Source: Clostridiales bacterium | Lineage (GTDB): Bacteria > Bacillota > Clostridia > Lachnospirales > Lachnospiraceae | Assembly (NCBI GenBank): GCA_021204025.1 | Contig: JAJQAC010000063.1 | Coordinates: 23,565 to 87,564 of the forward strand | DNA: 64,000 nucleotides | Direction: 5' to 3' | Shown: one piece after another, positions 44,133-53,294 of the stretch | Numbering within the stretch: the stretch's first letter is position 1 | Layout: each line of letters begins with the position of its first letter | Notes under the pieces: model-generated | Told to the model about the DNA's origin: nothing | What the model saw: the letters and a program-made list of their open reading frames with translations, nothing else | Databases searched by the model: none | Made by a program: the position numbers and the translations under genes

Positions 44133-44339
44133 ATGTCAGGCAAATCTTCAAACAGAGCTGAAGTACCGGAAGCAAAAGAGGCACTGGATCGTTTTAAGAT
44201 GGAGGTAGCCCAGGAACTGGGAGTCCCGTTATCGGAAGGCTATAACGGAAACCTGACCTCAGCACAGAATGGATCTGTGGGTGGTTATATGGTTAAGAAA
44301 ATGATTGAAGCTCAGGAAAAACAAATGGCTGGTAAATAA
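44133..44339 (+). CDS. Small acid-soluble spore protein, alpha/beta type
   Basis: This 68-residue spore DNA-binding protein has the canonical pattern: ALDRFKMEVAQELGVPLSE (helix 1 with the GPR-cleavage-like MEVAQE) and GYNGNLTSAQNGSVGGYMVKKMIEAQE (helix 2) split by a short loop. It is more typical than the SASP at 1500. AAGGAGG lies 10 bases before the ATG. Its own terminator follows, so it is monocistronic. Confidence 0.95.
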   Translation: MSGKSSNRAEVPEAKEALDRFKMEVAQELGVPLSEGYNGNLTSAQNGSVGGYMVKKMIEAQEKQMAGK

Positions 44340-44381
44340 CCAGTTTCATGCAAAAGGCAGCAATCGCCTGATAACAGTCAA

Positions 44382-44410
44382 AAGGAGTCCAGATGCGGGC
44401 TCCTTTTTCC
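44382..44410 (+). terminator. Intrinsic terminator after the second SASP gene
   Basis: AAGGAGTCC pairs with GGGCTCCTT (one bulge) around an AGATGC loop, with TTTTTCC following. Confidence 0.82.
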
Positions 44411-44428
44411 TTACTGGCGGGATTTGTA

Positions 44429-44458
44429 TTGACGTAAAGTTCAGCAGTATATTATAAT
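44429..44458 (+). promoter_or_regulatory. Probable sigma-A promoter upstream of rsmD
   Basis: TTGACG (44429-44434), 18-base spacer, TATAAT (44453-44458). It gives a leader of about 95 bases to the rsmD start at 44559. Confidence 0.75.
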
Positions 44459-44558
44459 TACAGAAAACATGGCTGATAATAAGAAACAAAAGAATAGAAA
44501 AATCCCGGAAATTTTACCGTTGCTTTCAATGAATCAAAGGAAACAGGTGGATATTATT

Positions 44559-45119
44559 ATGCGAGTGATAGCGGGCAGTGCCCGGAGAACAAATTTAAAG
44601 ACACTTCCGGGCCTGGATACCAGACCGACAACAGATAAGATCAAAGAAACGCTTTTTAATATGCTCCCGTTTGACCTGTCAGGCTGCACCTTTCTAGACC
44701 TGTTTGCCGGCAGCGGCGGCATCGGGATCGAAGCGTTAAGCCGCGGAGCAGAAAAAGCGTTTTTTGTTGATAAAAATAGAAAGGCGGCTGAAATTATCCG
44801 TGGTAATCTCAGAGCGACTCATCTGGAGGAGTGCGCGGAAGTTTTTGTCTGCGATGCGGCCTCGGCGCTTGCGCGGCTGGAGGGAAAAGTGTATTTTGAT
44901 TATATTTTTATCGATCCGCCGTATCGTCATGAGCTGGAGCGCAGGGTGCTGGAGCAGTTAAGGGAGTCGTCGCTGATCGATAAGCAGAGTACCCTGATCG
45001 TGGAAGCATCGCTGGATACGGATTTTGATTATCTGGACTCTCTGGGCTATGTGACAGAAAAGAAAAAGATTTATAAAACCAATCAGCATCTTTTTTTATA
45101 TCGGGAGGAAAAACGGTAA
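44559..45119 (+). CDS. rsmD: 16S rRNA (guanine(966)-N2)-methyltransferase
   Basis: RsmD methylates G966 in the 30S subunit. From ATG 44559 it is 186 residues, the normal length: MRVIAGSARR at the start, RPTTDKIKETLFNML, the SAM loop FLDLFAGSGGIGIEALSRGA and the catalytic IFIDPPY. A longer frame from 44469 has an unrelated basic lead and a worse ribosome site; AGGTGG lies 8 bases before 44559. In many Firmicutes rsmD is followed by coaD; here a coiled-coil gene follows instead. Confidence 0.94.
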   Translation: MRVIAGSARRTNLKTLPGLDTRPTTDKIKETLFNMLPFDLSGCTFLDLFAGSGGIGIEALSRGAEKAFFVDKNRKAAEIIRGNLRATHLEECAEVFVCDAASALARLEGKVYFDYIFIDPPYRHELERRVLEQLRESSLIDKQSTLIVEASLDTDFDYLDSLGYVTEKKKIYKTNQHLFLYREEKR

Positions 45120-45249
45120 TCACAGTCAGCTGCCTGAAAAATAAAATAAAAAGTGCGTTGTTTTCTGCAAAGGTTCGTGTTAAGATACATAGGGTAGAGA
45201 CCGGTTCCGGCCGCCTGGCCGGGAGAAACAGAGCGGAGGAGAGAAATAG

Positions 45250-45813
45250 ATGAGCAGAATTGAGCAATTAATCGGGGAAATTGAGGAATATATCGACAGC
45301 TGCAAGCCTCAGGCATTTTCAAATACGAAAATCGTTGTAAATAAAGAAGAACTGGAAGAGCTTTTAGTGGAACTTCGTCTCCGGATCCCGGATGAGATTA
45401 AAAAATACCAGAAGATCATCAGTCAGGAAGACGCGATTTTAAATGAGGCACGTTCGCAGGCCAGCGCGATGCTGGAGGAGGCAAATGCGCAGACGAATGA
45501 GCTGATTAATGAGCATGAGATTATGCAGAAAGCCTATGCCCAGGCGAACCAGATTATTGAGGAAGCGCAGGCTCAGGCTCAGCAGATTGTCGACAGCGCT
45601 GTGGCTGATGCTGACAATATCCGCCAGAGTTCGATCGATTACACAGACGATATGTTAAAGAGTCTGCAGACGATTATCCGTCATTCGATGGATGAAGCAG
45701 GAGGATATTTTAATTCATTGCAAAGCTCTCTGCAGTCCAGCTACGATATCGTGACATCAAACCGTGAGGAACTCTCCGGCAGCGTCAGCGCCGTGCAGGA
45801 AGAAGAGGCCTGA
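45250..45813 (+). CDS. Conserved coiled-coil protein (V-ATPase subunit H / DivIVA-like annotation class)
   Basis: The 187-residue protein is mostly helical and Gln/Ala/Glu-rich with no signal peptide or membrane segment. An N-terminal IEQLIGEIEEYIDSCK and NKEELEELLVELRLRIP precede a long coiled coil (about residues 58-135), which includes AYAQANQIIEEAQAQAQQIV. Similar proteins are often labelled vacuolar-type ATPase subunit H or cell-division ATPase. I do not see an enzymatic motif. It sits between rsmD and the convergent YlbJ-like gene, ending 8 bases from it. A structural or scaffolding role is plausible but unproven. Confidence 0.8.
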   Translation: MSRIEQLIGEIEEYIDSCKPQAFSNTKIVVNKEELEELLVELRLRIPDEIKKYQKIISQEDAILNEARSQASAMLEEANAQTNELINEHEIMQKAYAQANQIIEEAQAQAQQIVDSAVADADNIRQSSIDYTDDMLKSLQTIIRHSMDEAGGYFNSLQSSLQSSYDIVTSNREELSGSVSAVQEEEA

Positions 45814-45821
45814 CCGGACAT

Positions 45822-46811
45822 TCAGGTAAACGTGATCACACACAGGGAAGTGATGAGTGCGTGGAGAATTTTCCAGCAGATATAGTGCCGGATGGACAGT
45901 CCGGTGTTTTGGGTACGGGAAGTTTCATCAGAACTTCCCGTACTTTTTGTATGCACAGGATCGGGCAGAGTATCCGGTGAAATCACGCCTCTTGTCTGAA
46001 AAATACCGGACAGGCCGCCAAAGGCCGTCACAGTGAGAGTGGGAAGCAGGGCTTTTCTTCCGGAAAACACCTTACAGATCTGCCTCGTTCCGGTTGTGAT
46101 CTCTGCAAATCCCGCACATAATGCGCAGAGCCTGGGAGAGAGATACGGCAGATGGCGGATCCAGCAGGAAAGGATGGAAAATAACATAATATAATTTCCG
46201 ATCAGCACCATCGTTTCACTGGTGCTCATCAGAATTTCTTCCATGGAGATGGAGGAAGGAAGCGCAGGCAGCTTTGTGGCAGAATCCGCATGTGTGAAAT
46301 CCTGACAGTTGTTTCTATCCGGATGTGATCGGTAGATCTGCCTTGCAAGGATCGAGATCGGCAGGACCGGCAGGTAAAGGCAGAAAAGCATAAGGGGAGC
46401 AGAGACCGGTATCGTCATCAGAGATGTGAGATATCCGGTGAGAAACATCGGACTGGGATGATTGCAGATGGCCAGAAGGATCTGAGCCTCTCTTTGCGTG
46501 ATTCTGCCTTCACGCAGAAAGTCCAAGCAGAGACTGGCGCCCAGAGGATAACCGCATAAAAGCCCGCAGCAGAGAATATAAGATCCCGAATCGGAGAGAC
46601 CGAAAATCAAGCGGAAAACAGGCGCGATGGGGCGCATCAGAACCGGAATTGCACCCATGGATGAGATGAGGCGGGTGCAGATCATAAACGGCGCGAGTGT
46701 CGGCAGCACGGTGTGAAACCACAGGTTGAGCCCGTCGGCAGCACCAGAGACGGAGGCCTGTGGAAATAGCAAGAGCAGAATAAGTATGACAACTGGGAGA
46801 CCTGTAAACAT
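45822..46811 (-). CDS. ylbJ: YlbJ-like sporulation integral membrane protein
   Basis: The 329-residue polytopic membrane protein has the gate/nucleoside-recognition-type pattern of YlbJ: GLNLWFHTVLPTLAPFMI near residues 28-45, CGLLCGYPLGASLC, and LAICNHPSPMFLTGYL. In Bacillus subtilis YlbJ is made in the mother cell under sigma-E and is needed for normal spore cortex formation. The middle (about residues 160-195) is a hydrophilic, poorly conserved loop. GCAGGAAT stands before the ATG on the minus strand. rsmD, its neighbour in Bacillus, is also nearby here. Confidence 0.87.
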   Translation of the reverse strand: MFTGLPVVILILLLLFPQASVSGAADGLNLWFHTVLPTLAPFMICTRLISSMGAIPVLMRPIAPVFRLIFGLSDSGSYILCCGLLCGYPLGASLCLDFLREGRITQREAQILLAICNHPSPMFLTGYLTSLMTIPVSAPLMLFCLYLPVLPISILARQIYRSHPDRNNCQDFTHADSATKLPALPSSISMEEILMSTSETMVLIGNYIMLFSILSCWIRHLPYLSPRLCALCAGFAEITTGTRQICKVFSGRKALLPTLTVTAFGGLSGIFQTRGVISPDTLPDPVHTKSTGSSDETSRTQNTGLSIRHYICWKILHALITSLCVITFT

Positions 46812-46910
46812 AGATTCCTGCCGGTAATGATCGTTGATGTCGTTTTAAATATATGAAAAAGAGTAAAGAAAGAAGAACATAATCGGAAAAAGTACAAAGA
46901 ATTTTGCACC

Positions 46911-46939
46911 TTGATTAGTTGGGGTGGCTATGATAGAAT
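46911..46939 (+). promoter_or_regulatory. Probable sigma-A promoter of the RNA-modification operon
   Basis: TTGATT (46911-46916), 17-base spacer, TAGAAT (46934-46939). The leader to 47091 is about 145 bases and includes a CCCGCG-rich stretch but no recognised riboswitch. The divergent YlbJ-like gene starts about 100 bases to the left. Confidence 0.65.
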
Positions 46940-47090
46940 TTTATGCATACAACCGTGCGGGAAATGGCTGGGAAAGCAGCCCGCGATCGTCAAAAAGATA
47001 ATGACATAAGGCCATTTATGATCAGATACAGGGTGAACGGAAAACAGTAGTGTGGAATCAGACAGAGGGGAAAGGCACAGGGGAGCAAAC

Positions 47091-48593
47091 ATGGAATTGC
47101 CGGAGACATTTTTAACCAGTATGAAAGCCCTGTTGGGTGTGGAATATGAAGAGTGGTTATTGTCAATGTCAGAAGAGTCCTACGCGGGTCTGCGGTTTAA
47201 CCGTTCCAAAACGGATCTGACGGACTGGCAGTTAAGAAATCCGTTCCCCGGAGAACCGATCCCCTGGGCGGATAATGGTGCTTATTATAGTCCGCAATGC
47301 CGGCCGGCACTGGATCCCTATTACGCGGCGGGACTTTATTACATCCAGGAACCGAGCGCGATGCTGCCGGCGGCTGTTTTACGGCCTGAGCCCGGAGACT
47401 ATGTGCTGGATCTCTGCGCGGCACCGGGAGGAAAAAGTACGGAGCTTGGTGCCTGTCTGTATGGGACGGGTGGCCTGCTGGTCTCCAATGATATCAGTCA
47501 TTCACGCGCGAAGGCGCTGTTAAAGAACCTGGAAATGGCCGGGATTACGGATCTTCTGGTCACCAGTGAGACTCCGGAGAAGCTGGCGGATACGTTTGGA
47601 GCTTTTTTTGATAAGGTACTTGTCGACGCGCCGTGCTCCGGCGAGGGAATGTTTCGCCGGGATCCGGATCTGATCCGCAGTTGGGAAGAACGCGGGCCGG
47701 AATATTATGTGCCGATCCAGCGGGAAATCTGCAGGCAGGCGATCCGTCTGTTAAAGCCGGGCGGCCGGCTGCTTTACTCTACCTGCACATTTGAACGAGC
47801 GGAAGATGAGGGCATCATCGAATGGCTGCTGCAGGAGGAACCTTCGATGGAAGTTGTGAAGATTCCCCTGTTTGAAGGGGCCTGCGGTGGGATTGGTCTG
47901 GATGGCGTGATCCGTCTTTTTCCGCACCGGGTCCGTGGCGAAGGGCATTTTGCGGCGCTGTTACAGAAACGATATTCTGCCGGAAAGGAAGATCGCACAG
48001 GGAGAAAATCTGACAGATGGCGGGATGTTGACCGATCCCGGAGAAACCGGAATGAGACGATGAGTTGCCGCCAGCCGGATCGCTTCTTAAATTCAGGAAA
48101 ATCGAATCAAAGAAAGGCGAATCAAAGAAAAGCGGGTGTTTGTTGTTCTGATATTGCCGGATATCAGGATCTGGTGGGAGAGACTGACTTTGCTGAGTGG
48201 GAGTCTCATTTCCCTCAGCCTTTTGTGCAGGATCGTATGATGATCCGTGACAGGCAGGTATACCTTTTGCCGGAATGCTTTTCACCTGTCTGGCAGCTGC
48301 GTTATCTGCGAACCGGTCTCCTGCTCGGTGAGTGCAGGAAAAACCGTTTTGAACCGTCTCAGGCGGCGGCGTTGGCGATCCGTCCGGGTGGATATTCCCT
48401 GTGTCTTTCCCTGTCACGTGAAGATGAACGGGTGATTCGTTACTTAAAAGGAGAGACAATTGCTCTGCAGGAAGGAGAAAATCTGCCGGATGGATGGATA
48501 CTCGTATGTGTGGACGGCTTTTCTCTGGGTTGGGCAAAATGCTCCGGCGGCAGATGTAAGAATAAATATGAGACTGGCTGGCGCAGGCAGTAA
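47091..48593 (+). CDS. RsmB/RsmF-type RNA (cytosine-5) methyltransferase
   Basis: About 500 residues. The NOL1/NOP2/Sun catalytic domain has LDLCAAPGGKSTELG (SAM loop), VSNDISHSRAKALLKN, VDAPCSGEGMFRRDP (the PC motif cysteine) and YSTCTFERAEDEG (TC motif cysteine). The C-terminal part (from about residue 385, FVQDRMMIRDRQVYLLP) matches the RNA-binding tail of RsmF-like proteins. A basic, Arg/Asn-rich linker (about 300-350) with a repeated NQRKA joins the parts and looks fast-evolving. ATG 47091 has GGGGAG 6-11 bases upstream. The target rRNA base is not certain. Confidence 0.9.
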   Translation: MELPETFLTSMKALLGVEYEEWLLSMSEESYAGLRFNRSKTDLTDWQLRNPFPGEPIPWADNGAYYSPQCRPALDPYYAAGLYYIQEPSAMLPAAVLRPEPGDYVLDLCAAPGGKSTELGACLYGTGGLLVSNDISHSRAKALLKNLEMAGITDLLVTSETPEKLADTFGAFFDKVLVDAPCSGEGMFRRDPDLIRSWEERGPEYYVPIQREICRQAIRLLKPGGRLLYSTCTFERAEDEGIIEWLLQEEPSMEVVKIPLFEGACGGIGLDGVIRLFPHRVRGEGHFAALLQKRYSAGKEDRTGRKSDRWRDVDRSRRNRNETMSCRQPDRFLNSGKSNQRKANQRKAGVCCSDIAGYQDLVGETDFAEWESHFPQPFVQDRMMIRDRQVYLLPECFSPVWQLRYLRTGLLLGECRKNRFEPSQAAALAIRPGGYSLCLSLSREDERVIRYLKGETIALQEGENLPDGWILVCVDGFSLGWAKCSGGRCKNKYETGWRRQ

Positions 48594-48640
48594 ACAAAAA
48601 AGAACCATGGTCATTTTGTGACAGAACAGAAAGTGAAGTT

Positions 48641-50032
48641 ATGAGTAAATGGATTCGATTAGATAAATATCTTTCCGATATGAACCGGGGAACCCGCTCG
48701 CAGTTAAGACAGGCGGTACAAAAGGGCCGGGTAGAAGTGAACGGTGTTCCGGAAATGCGCCCGGAGAGAAAGGTCTGTCCGCAGGAGGACGAGATCGTTA
48801 TGGACGGGGAGAGGATTTCCTATCATTCGGTCGAATATTACATGTTAAATAAACCGGCAGGTGTTGTGTCGGCGACAGAAGACCGTCGTTATCCGACGGT
48901 GGTCTCTCTTCTGGGAGAAGGGAAGCGGAAAGATCTCTTTCCGGTCGGCCGTCTGGATATCGATACAGAAGGGTTACTGTTACTGACCAATGATGGGCTC
49001 CTGGCTCATCAGCTGCTCTCTCCCGCAAAACATGTGGATAAGCAATATTATGCGAGAGTTCTGGGAAAACTGCCTGAAGATGCGGTCCTGAAGTTCGCGG
49101 GTGGGATCACTTTGGAAGATGGCACACAGACTCTTCCGGCCGAACTGCATATTCATGATCAGACGGATCAGCATGCGGAAGTATATCTGACAGTCCAGGA
49201 GGGAAAATTTCATCAGGTGAAACGGATGTTTGAGGCGGTCGGATGTCATGTGGAGTATCTGAAACGAATATCAATGGGACCGCTGGTTCTCGATCCGGCA
49301 TTGCAGTCCGGCAGGTATCGGGCGCTGAGTGATCCGGAGATCGCCCGCTTAAAAAAGAGCCCGGATTATAAAGATGGCCTGAGTGGGGAAATTATGTGTA
49401 AAAAGGCTGTGATATTTGATCTGGATGGGACTCTGGTAGATTCTATGTGGATGTGGCATGATATCGATGTGGAGTATCTGGCCGGATATGGATGGAACTG
49501 TCCGCCGATGCTTCAGCGTGAGATCGAGGGAATGAGTTTTACGGAAACCGCCATATATTTTAAGGAGCGGTTTGCGATTCCGGATTCGCTGGATGAGATC
49601 AAAGCTGCCTGGGTACAGATGAGTCTGGACAAATATCGCCACGAGGTTCCACTAAAAAAGGGAGCGGGTCGTTTTCTGAATTACCTGAAAGGTAAGGGGA
49701 TCCGGCTGGGGATCGCGACGAGCAACGGGAGTGATATGGTTCAGGCTGTTCTAAAGGCGCAGGGCGTCGTGGAAGATTTTGATTGTGTTGTGACAGCATG
49801 TGAGGTGGCGCACGGCAAGCCGGCGCCGGATATTTATCTCAAAGTCGCATCAGAGCTGGGCGTGGAGCCGCAGGACTGTCTGGTTTTTGAAGATATTCCT
49901 GCCGGGATCGTGGCGGGGAAAGCGGCCGGTATGACGGTATGCGCGGTTGAGGACGAGCATTCGGCCTGGCTGCGCGCGGAGAAGATCGCACTGGCTGATT
50001 ATTATGTGCGAGATTATGAGGAACTTCTTTAA
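48641..50032 (+). CDS. Fusion of RsuA/RluB-type pseudouridine synthase and HAD-family phosphatase
   Basis: A single 463-residue frame. Residues about 1-240 are a small-subunit/large-subunit RNA pseudouridine synthase: S4 domain (RLDKYLSDMNRGTRSQ), then YYMLNKPAGVVSATEDRR, the catalytic Asp in FPVGRLDIDTEGLLLLTNDG, and VQEGKFHQVKRMFEAVG. Residues about 252-463 are a HAD hydrolase of the beta-phosphoglucomutase-like group: IFDLDGTLVDSM, GIATSNGSDM, HGKPAPDIYLK and VFEDIPAGIVAGKAAGM. The two are usually separate neighbours. An internal ATG near 49394, after GTGGGGA, could still start the HAD part alone. Confidence 0.9.
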   Translation: MSKWIRLDKYLSDMNRGTRSQLRQAVQKGRVEVNGVPEMRPERKVCPQEDEIVMDGERISYHSVEYYMLNKPAGVVSATEDRRYPTVVSLLGEGKRKDLFPVGRLDIDTEGLLLLTNDGLLAHQLLSPAKHVDKQYYARVLGKLPEDAVLKFAGGITLEDGTQTLPAELHIHDQTDQHAEVYLTVQEGKFHQVKRMFEAVGCHVEYLKRISMGPLVLDPALQSGRYRALSDPEIARLKKSPDYKDGLSGEIMCKKAVIFDLDGTLVDSMWMWHDIDVEYLAGYGWNCPPMLQREIEGMSFTETAIYFKERFAIPDSLDEIKAAWVQMSLDKYRHEVPLKKGAGRFLNYLKGKGIRLGIATSNGSDMVQAVLKAQGVVEDFDCVVTACEVAHGKPAPDIYLKVASELGVEPQDCLVFEDIPAGIVAGKAAGMTVCAVEDEHSAWLRAEKIALADYYVRDYEELL

Positions 50033-50056
50033 ATCGATTGGAAATCAGGTGAAGCC

Positions 50057-51940
50057 ATGCATGATTATCTTCCCATATGCCGCGAGGATATGCAGAAACG
50101 CGGATGGGAGCAATGTGATTTTGTCTATATATCCGGAGATGCGTATGTTGATCATCCGTCGTTTGGACCGGCGATTATCTGCCGTCTGCTCGAAGCGTAT
50201 GGATATAAGGTGGGTATCATCGCCCAGCCAGACTGGAAAAAGCGGGAAAGTATCCAGATCCTGGGAGCGCCCAGGCTGGCTTTTCTGGTGTCTGCCGGTA
50301 ATATGGATTCGATGGTTAATCATTACTCCGTCTCAAAAAGGCGGCGGAAAACCGATTCCTACACGCCGGGAGGTGTGATGGGCCGGCGTCCGGATTACGC
50401 GACGATTGTCTACTGTAATCTGATTCGTTCCGTTTATAAGGATGCGGCCATCGTGATTGGCGGCATCGAGGCGAGCCTGCGCAGACTGGCTCACTATGAT
50501 TACTGGTCAGATAAGGTGAAGCGTTCTATCCTGCTGGACTCACAGGCGGATCTGATTTCCTATGGGATGGGGGAGCATTCGATCATAGAGATCGCGGAAG
50601 CGCTGGATGCCGGACTGTCGATCCGGGATATTACGTATATTGACGGCACGGTGTATCGGACTCATTCCCTGGAAAGTGTTTATGATTATACGCTTCTTCC
50701 TGATTTTGAAAAGATACGAAAGAATCGCAGGCAATATGCCGAGAGCTTTCGTATTCAATATCAGAATACCGATCCCTTTTCCGGAAAGCGGCTGGTGGAA
50801 CCGTACGGAGGGAAAGAGTATGTTGTGCAGAATCCTCCGTCAAAGCCACTGACGACCTTTGAAATGGATGAAGTCTATGGACTGCCTTATATGAGAAACA
50901 GTCATCCGGTTTATGACAGGGAGGGCGGTGTGCCGGCGGTTCAGGAAATTAAATTCAGCCTGATCAGCAGTCGTGGCTGCTTTGGAGCCTGCAGCTTTTG
51001 TGCTCTGACCTTTCATCAGGGGCGTATTATCCAGTCCCGGAGTCATGAGTCGCTGATTGAAGAGGCAAAGCTGCTGACACAGGATCCGGATTTTAAAGGA
51101 TATATCCATGACGTGGGAGGACCGACTGCCAACTTCCGGTTCCCTGCCTGTGAAAAGCAGCTGGAAAAAGGAGCCTGCCCCAATCGACAGTGTCTTTTCC
51201 CGAAACCGTGCAAAAATCTGCGAGCGGATCATACCGATTATCGGGAACTGTTACAAAAACTTCGCGCACTGCCTGGTGTAAAAAAGGTATTTATCCGCTC
51301 CGGGATCCGGTTTGATTATCTGCTTGCAGATAAAGACCGCAGATTTTTGCGGGAATTATGCGAATATCATGTCAGCGGACAGCTGAAAGTAGCGCCGGAG
51401 CATGTCTCAGACGCCGTGCTTTCTAAAATGGGAAAACCGGAAAACGCCGTTTACCGGAAATTTGTCAGGGAATATCAGGAGATGAACCGGAAACTGGATA
51501 AGGATCAGTACCTGGTGCCCTATCTGATGTCGTCGCACCCGGGATCTTCGTTAAAGGAGGCCATTGAACTGGCAGAATATCTGCGGGATCTGGGATATAT
51601 GCCGGAACAGGTGCAGGATTTTTATCCGACGCCCTCTACGATATCTACATGTATGTATTACACCGGACTGGATCCAAGGACAATGGAACCGGTCTATGTG
51701 CCGGTAAACCCGCATGAAAAGGCGATGCAGCGCGCGCTGATCCAGTATCGGGATCCGAAAAATTATGATCTCGTAGAGGAGGCTCTGCGCAGGGCAGGCC
51801 GCACGGATCTGATCGGATATGATAAAAAGTGCCTGATCCGGCCGCGGCGGATGCCTCACGGAGAGAGCTTTTGGGAGAAAAAAGAAAAGATTAAGAAGAA
51901 AAAACAGAATCCAACGCGAAAGGCAGGGAGAACTTCATGA
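50057..51940 (+). CDS. YgiQ family radical SAM protein
   Basis: The 627-residue protein has a B12-binding-like N-terminal region typical of YgiQ (FGPAIICRLLEAYGYKVGII) and IVIGGIEASLRRLAHYDYW. The radical SAM cluster motif is in SSRGCFGACSFCALTFHQGR (C-x3-C-x2-C). The C-terminus is lysine-rich. YgiQ proteins are widely conserved but their substrate is not established. The gene runs into the next by 4 bases (ATGA). The ATG has AGGTGAAG upstream. Confidence 0.93.
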   Translation: MHDYLPICREDMQKRGWEQCDFVYISGDAYVDHPSFGPAIICRLLEAYGYKVGIIAQPDWKKRESIQILGAPRLAFLVSAGNMDSMVNHYSVSKRRRKTDSYTPGGVMGRRPDYATIVYCNLIRSVYKDAAIVIGGIEASLRRLAHYDYWSDKVKRSILLDSQADLISYGMGEHSIIEIAEALDAGLSIRDITYIDGTVYRTHSLESVYDYTLLPDFEKIRKNRRQYAESFRIQYQNTDPFSGKRLVEPYGGKEYVVQNPPSKPLTTFEMDEVYGLPYMRNSHPVYDREGGVPAVQEIKFSLISSRGCFGACSFCALTFHQGRIIQSRSHESLIEEAKLLTQDPDFKGYIHDVGGPTANFRFPACEKQLEKGACPNRQCLFPKPCKNLRADHTDYRELLQKLRALPGVKKVFIRSGIRFDYLLADKDRRFLRELCEYHVSGQLKVAPEHVSDAVLSKMGKPENAVYRKFVREYQEMNRKLDKDQYLVPYLMSSHPGSSLKEAIELAEYLRDLGYMPEQVQDFYPTPSTISTCMYYTGLDPRTMEPVYVPVNPHEKAMQRALIQYRDPKNYDLVEEALRRAGRTDLIGYDKKCLIRPRRMPHGESFWEKKEKIKKKKQNPTRKAGRTS

Positions 51941-52719
51941 AGAAAACAGCCATTATCACAGGTGCTTCTTCCGGCATGGGAAGAGAAGCATTATTTCAGA
52001 TTGCGGATCGTTTCAGTGGTCTGGAGGAAATATGGGTGATCGCACGCAGAAAGGACCGATTGGAAGAACTTTGCGGACAGCTACCGGTCCATCTGAGGAT
52101 CTTTGCTCTGGATCTCTCCGAACGGGAGGCAGCAGAGGAATTGTCCGCGGCTCTGGAAGAATATCGTCCGGATGTCAAAATCCTGGTAAACGCGGCCGGC
52201 TTTGGCAAGATCGGGCCGGTGGAGGATATTTCTCCGGAAGAGGAATCCGGCATGATCCGTGTAAACTGTGAGGCCATGTGTGCGGTGACTCATGCAGTGC
52301 TTCCCTATATGAGTGATAATAGCCGCATGATCCAGTTTGCCTCTGCGGCAGCGTTTGTACCGCAGTCGGATTTTGCGGTTTACGCGGCAACAAAAGCGTT
52401 TGTGCTGAGCTACAGCCGTGCGCTTCATTATGAGCTTCTGCCGCGTAAGATCGCCGTGACCGCGGTATGTCCGGGTCCGGTGCAGACGGAGTTTTTTGAA
52501 GTTGCAGAGACCAGACACAGGATGGCTGGCTATAAAAGATTTTTTATGGCAAATCCCAAAAAGGTTGTCCGAAAGGCAATCCGTGACAGCATGATGGGAA
52601 AGACAGTGTCCGTGTACGGATGGGTGATGAAGCTGTTCTTCCTGTTGTGCAAGGTGATTCCTCATGATATCCTGTTAAGGGTGATGTCGGATGAAAAACT
52701 GACCGGGAGTGGTGAATAA
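51937..52719 (+). CDS. Short-chain dehydrogenase/reductase (SDR)
   Basis: The 260-residue classical SDR has the NAD(P)-binding TGASSGMGREA, NAAGFGKIG, the catalytic serine in ASAAAF and YAATKAF (Tyr-x3-Lys), and VCPGPVQTEF. A hydrophobic C-terminal stretch (VMKLFFLLCKVIPHDILL) may associate with the membrane. The substrate is unknown. It overlaps YgiQ and the next gene, so it is translated as part of the same operon. Confidence 0.9.
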   Translation: MKKTAIITGASSGMGREALFQIADRFSGLEEIWVIARRKDRLEELCGQLPVHLRIFALDLSEREAAEELSAALEEYRPDVKILVNAAGFGKIGPVEDISPEEESGMIRVNCEAMCAVTHAVLPYMSDNSRMIQFASAAAFVPQSDFAVYAATKAFVLSYSRALHYELLPRKIAVTAVCPGPVQTEFFEVAETRHRMAGYKRFFMANPKKVVRKAIRDSMMGKTVSVYGWVMKLFFLLCKVIPHDILLRVMSDEKLTGSGE

Positions 52720-53294
52720 TGAGACGCAGAAGATGCCGAAAGGGTGAATATGGATACCGAAATCAGCGAAAAAGGGATCGGCTGCTGATCACGGCAGCAT
52801 TTGCGGCGGCGATCGCGGTGGAATTATGGATCCGCAGTGTGGTATCGGACAGTACGCTGAAAACGCTGCTCACGGTAACGGCGATTCTCACGGTTCTGCC
52901 GATGGCCAATATCGCGTCTCCGCTTCTGGCATCGTGGAAATACCGGACGATCGACAGAGATTTTTATGAGAAGACAAAGAAATATGAGGGAGAGTTCCGG
53001 ATTCTTTATGATCTTGTTTTAACGACGAAAGAACAGGTGATCCCTCTGGATGCGGTAATCGTCCATCCGATCGGAGTATTTGCTTTCTGCAGTGATAATA
53101 AACTGGACGAAAAGAAAGCGGAAAAAGGCTTAAATGCGATTTTTACCGGCGCCAGGCTGGATCCGTCGATCCATATCATCCGGGATCCTGCAGCGTTTCA
53201 GAGGCGGCTCGACAGCTTAAAGCCCGCGGAGGAATTTGAGGATGACGGAGTCGTCGATTACGAGGTGCGGACTCTTTGCAGTCTCTGTATGTAA
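52719..53294 (+). CDS. Conserved membrane protein of unknown function
   Basis: The 191-residue protein has a very basic N-terminus (MRRRRCRKGEYG), two hydrophobic helices (about residues 24-43 and 47-70) and a cytoplasmic-looking C-terminal domain. That domain contains LTTKEQVIPLDAVIVHPIGVFAFC and ends LCSLCM. I do not recognise the family. It overlaps the SDR stop by one base (TAATG), which indicates coupled translation. Confidence 0.7.
   Translation: MRRRRCRKGEYGYRNQRKRDRLLITAAFAAAIAVELWIRSVVSDSTLKTLLTVTAILTVLPMANIASPLLASWKYRTIDRDFYEKTKKYEGEFRILYDLVLTTKEQVIPLDAVIVHPIGVFAFCSDNKLDEKKAEKGLNAIFTGARLDPSIHIIRDPAAFQRRLDSLKPAEEFEDDGVVDYEVRTLCSLCM

Noticed and set aside
40709..44143. Very long minus-strand open frame (over 1100 codons) across the topoisomerase A subunit and asd
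   Set aside because: It is antisense to two well-supported genes, crosses a terminator and promoter, has low-complexity His/Arg/Leu-rich content and no domain; it reflects codon bias on the other strand.
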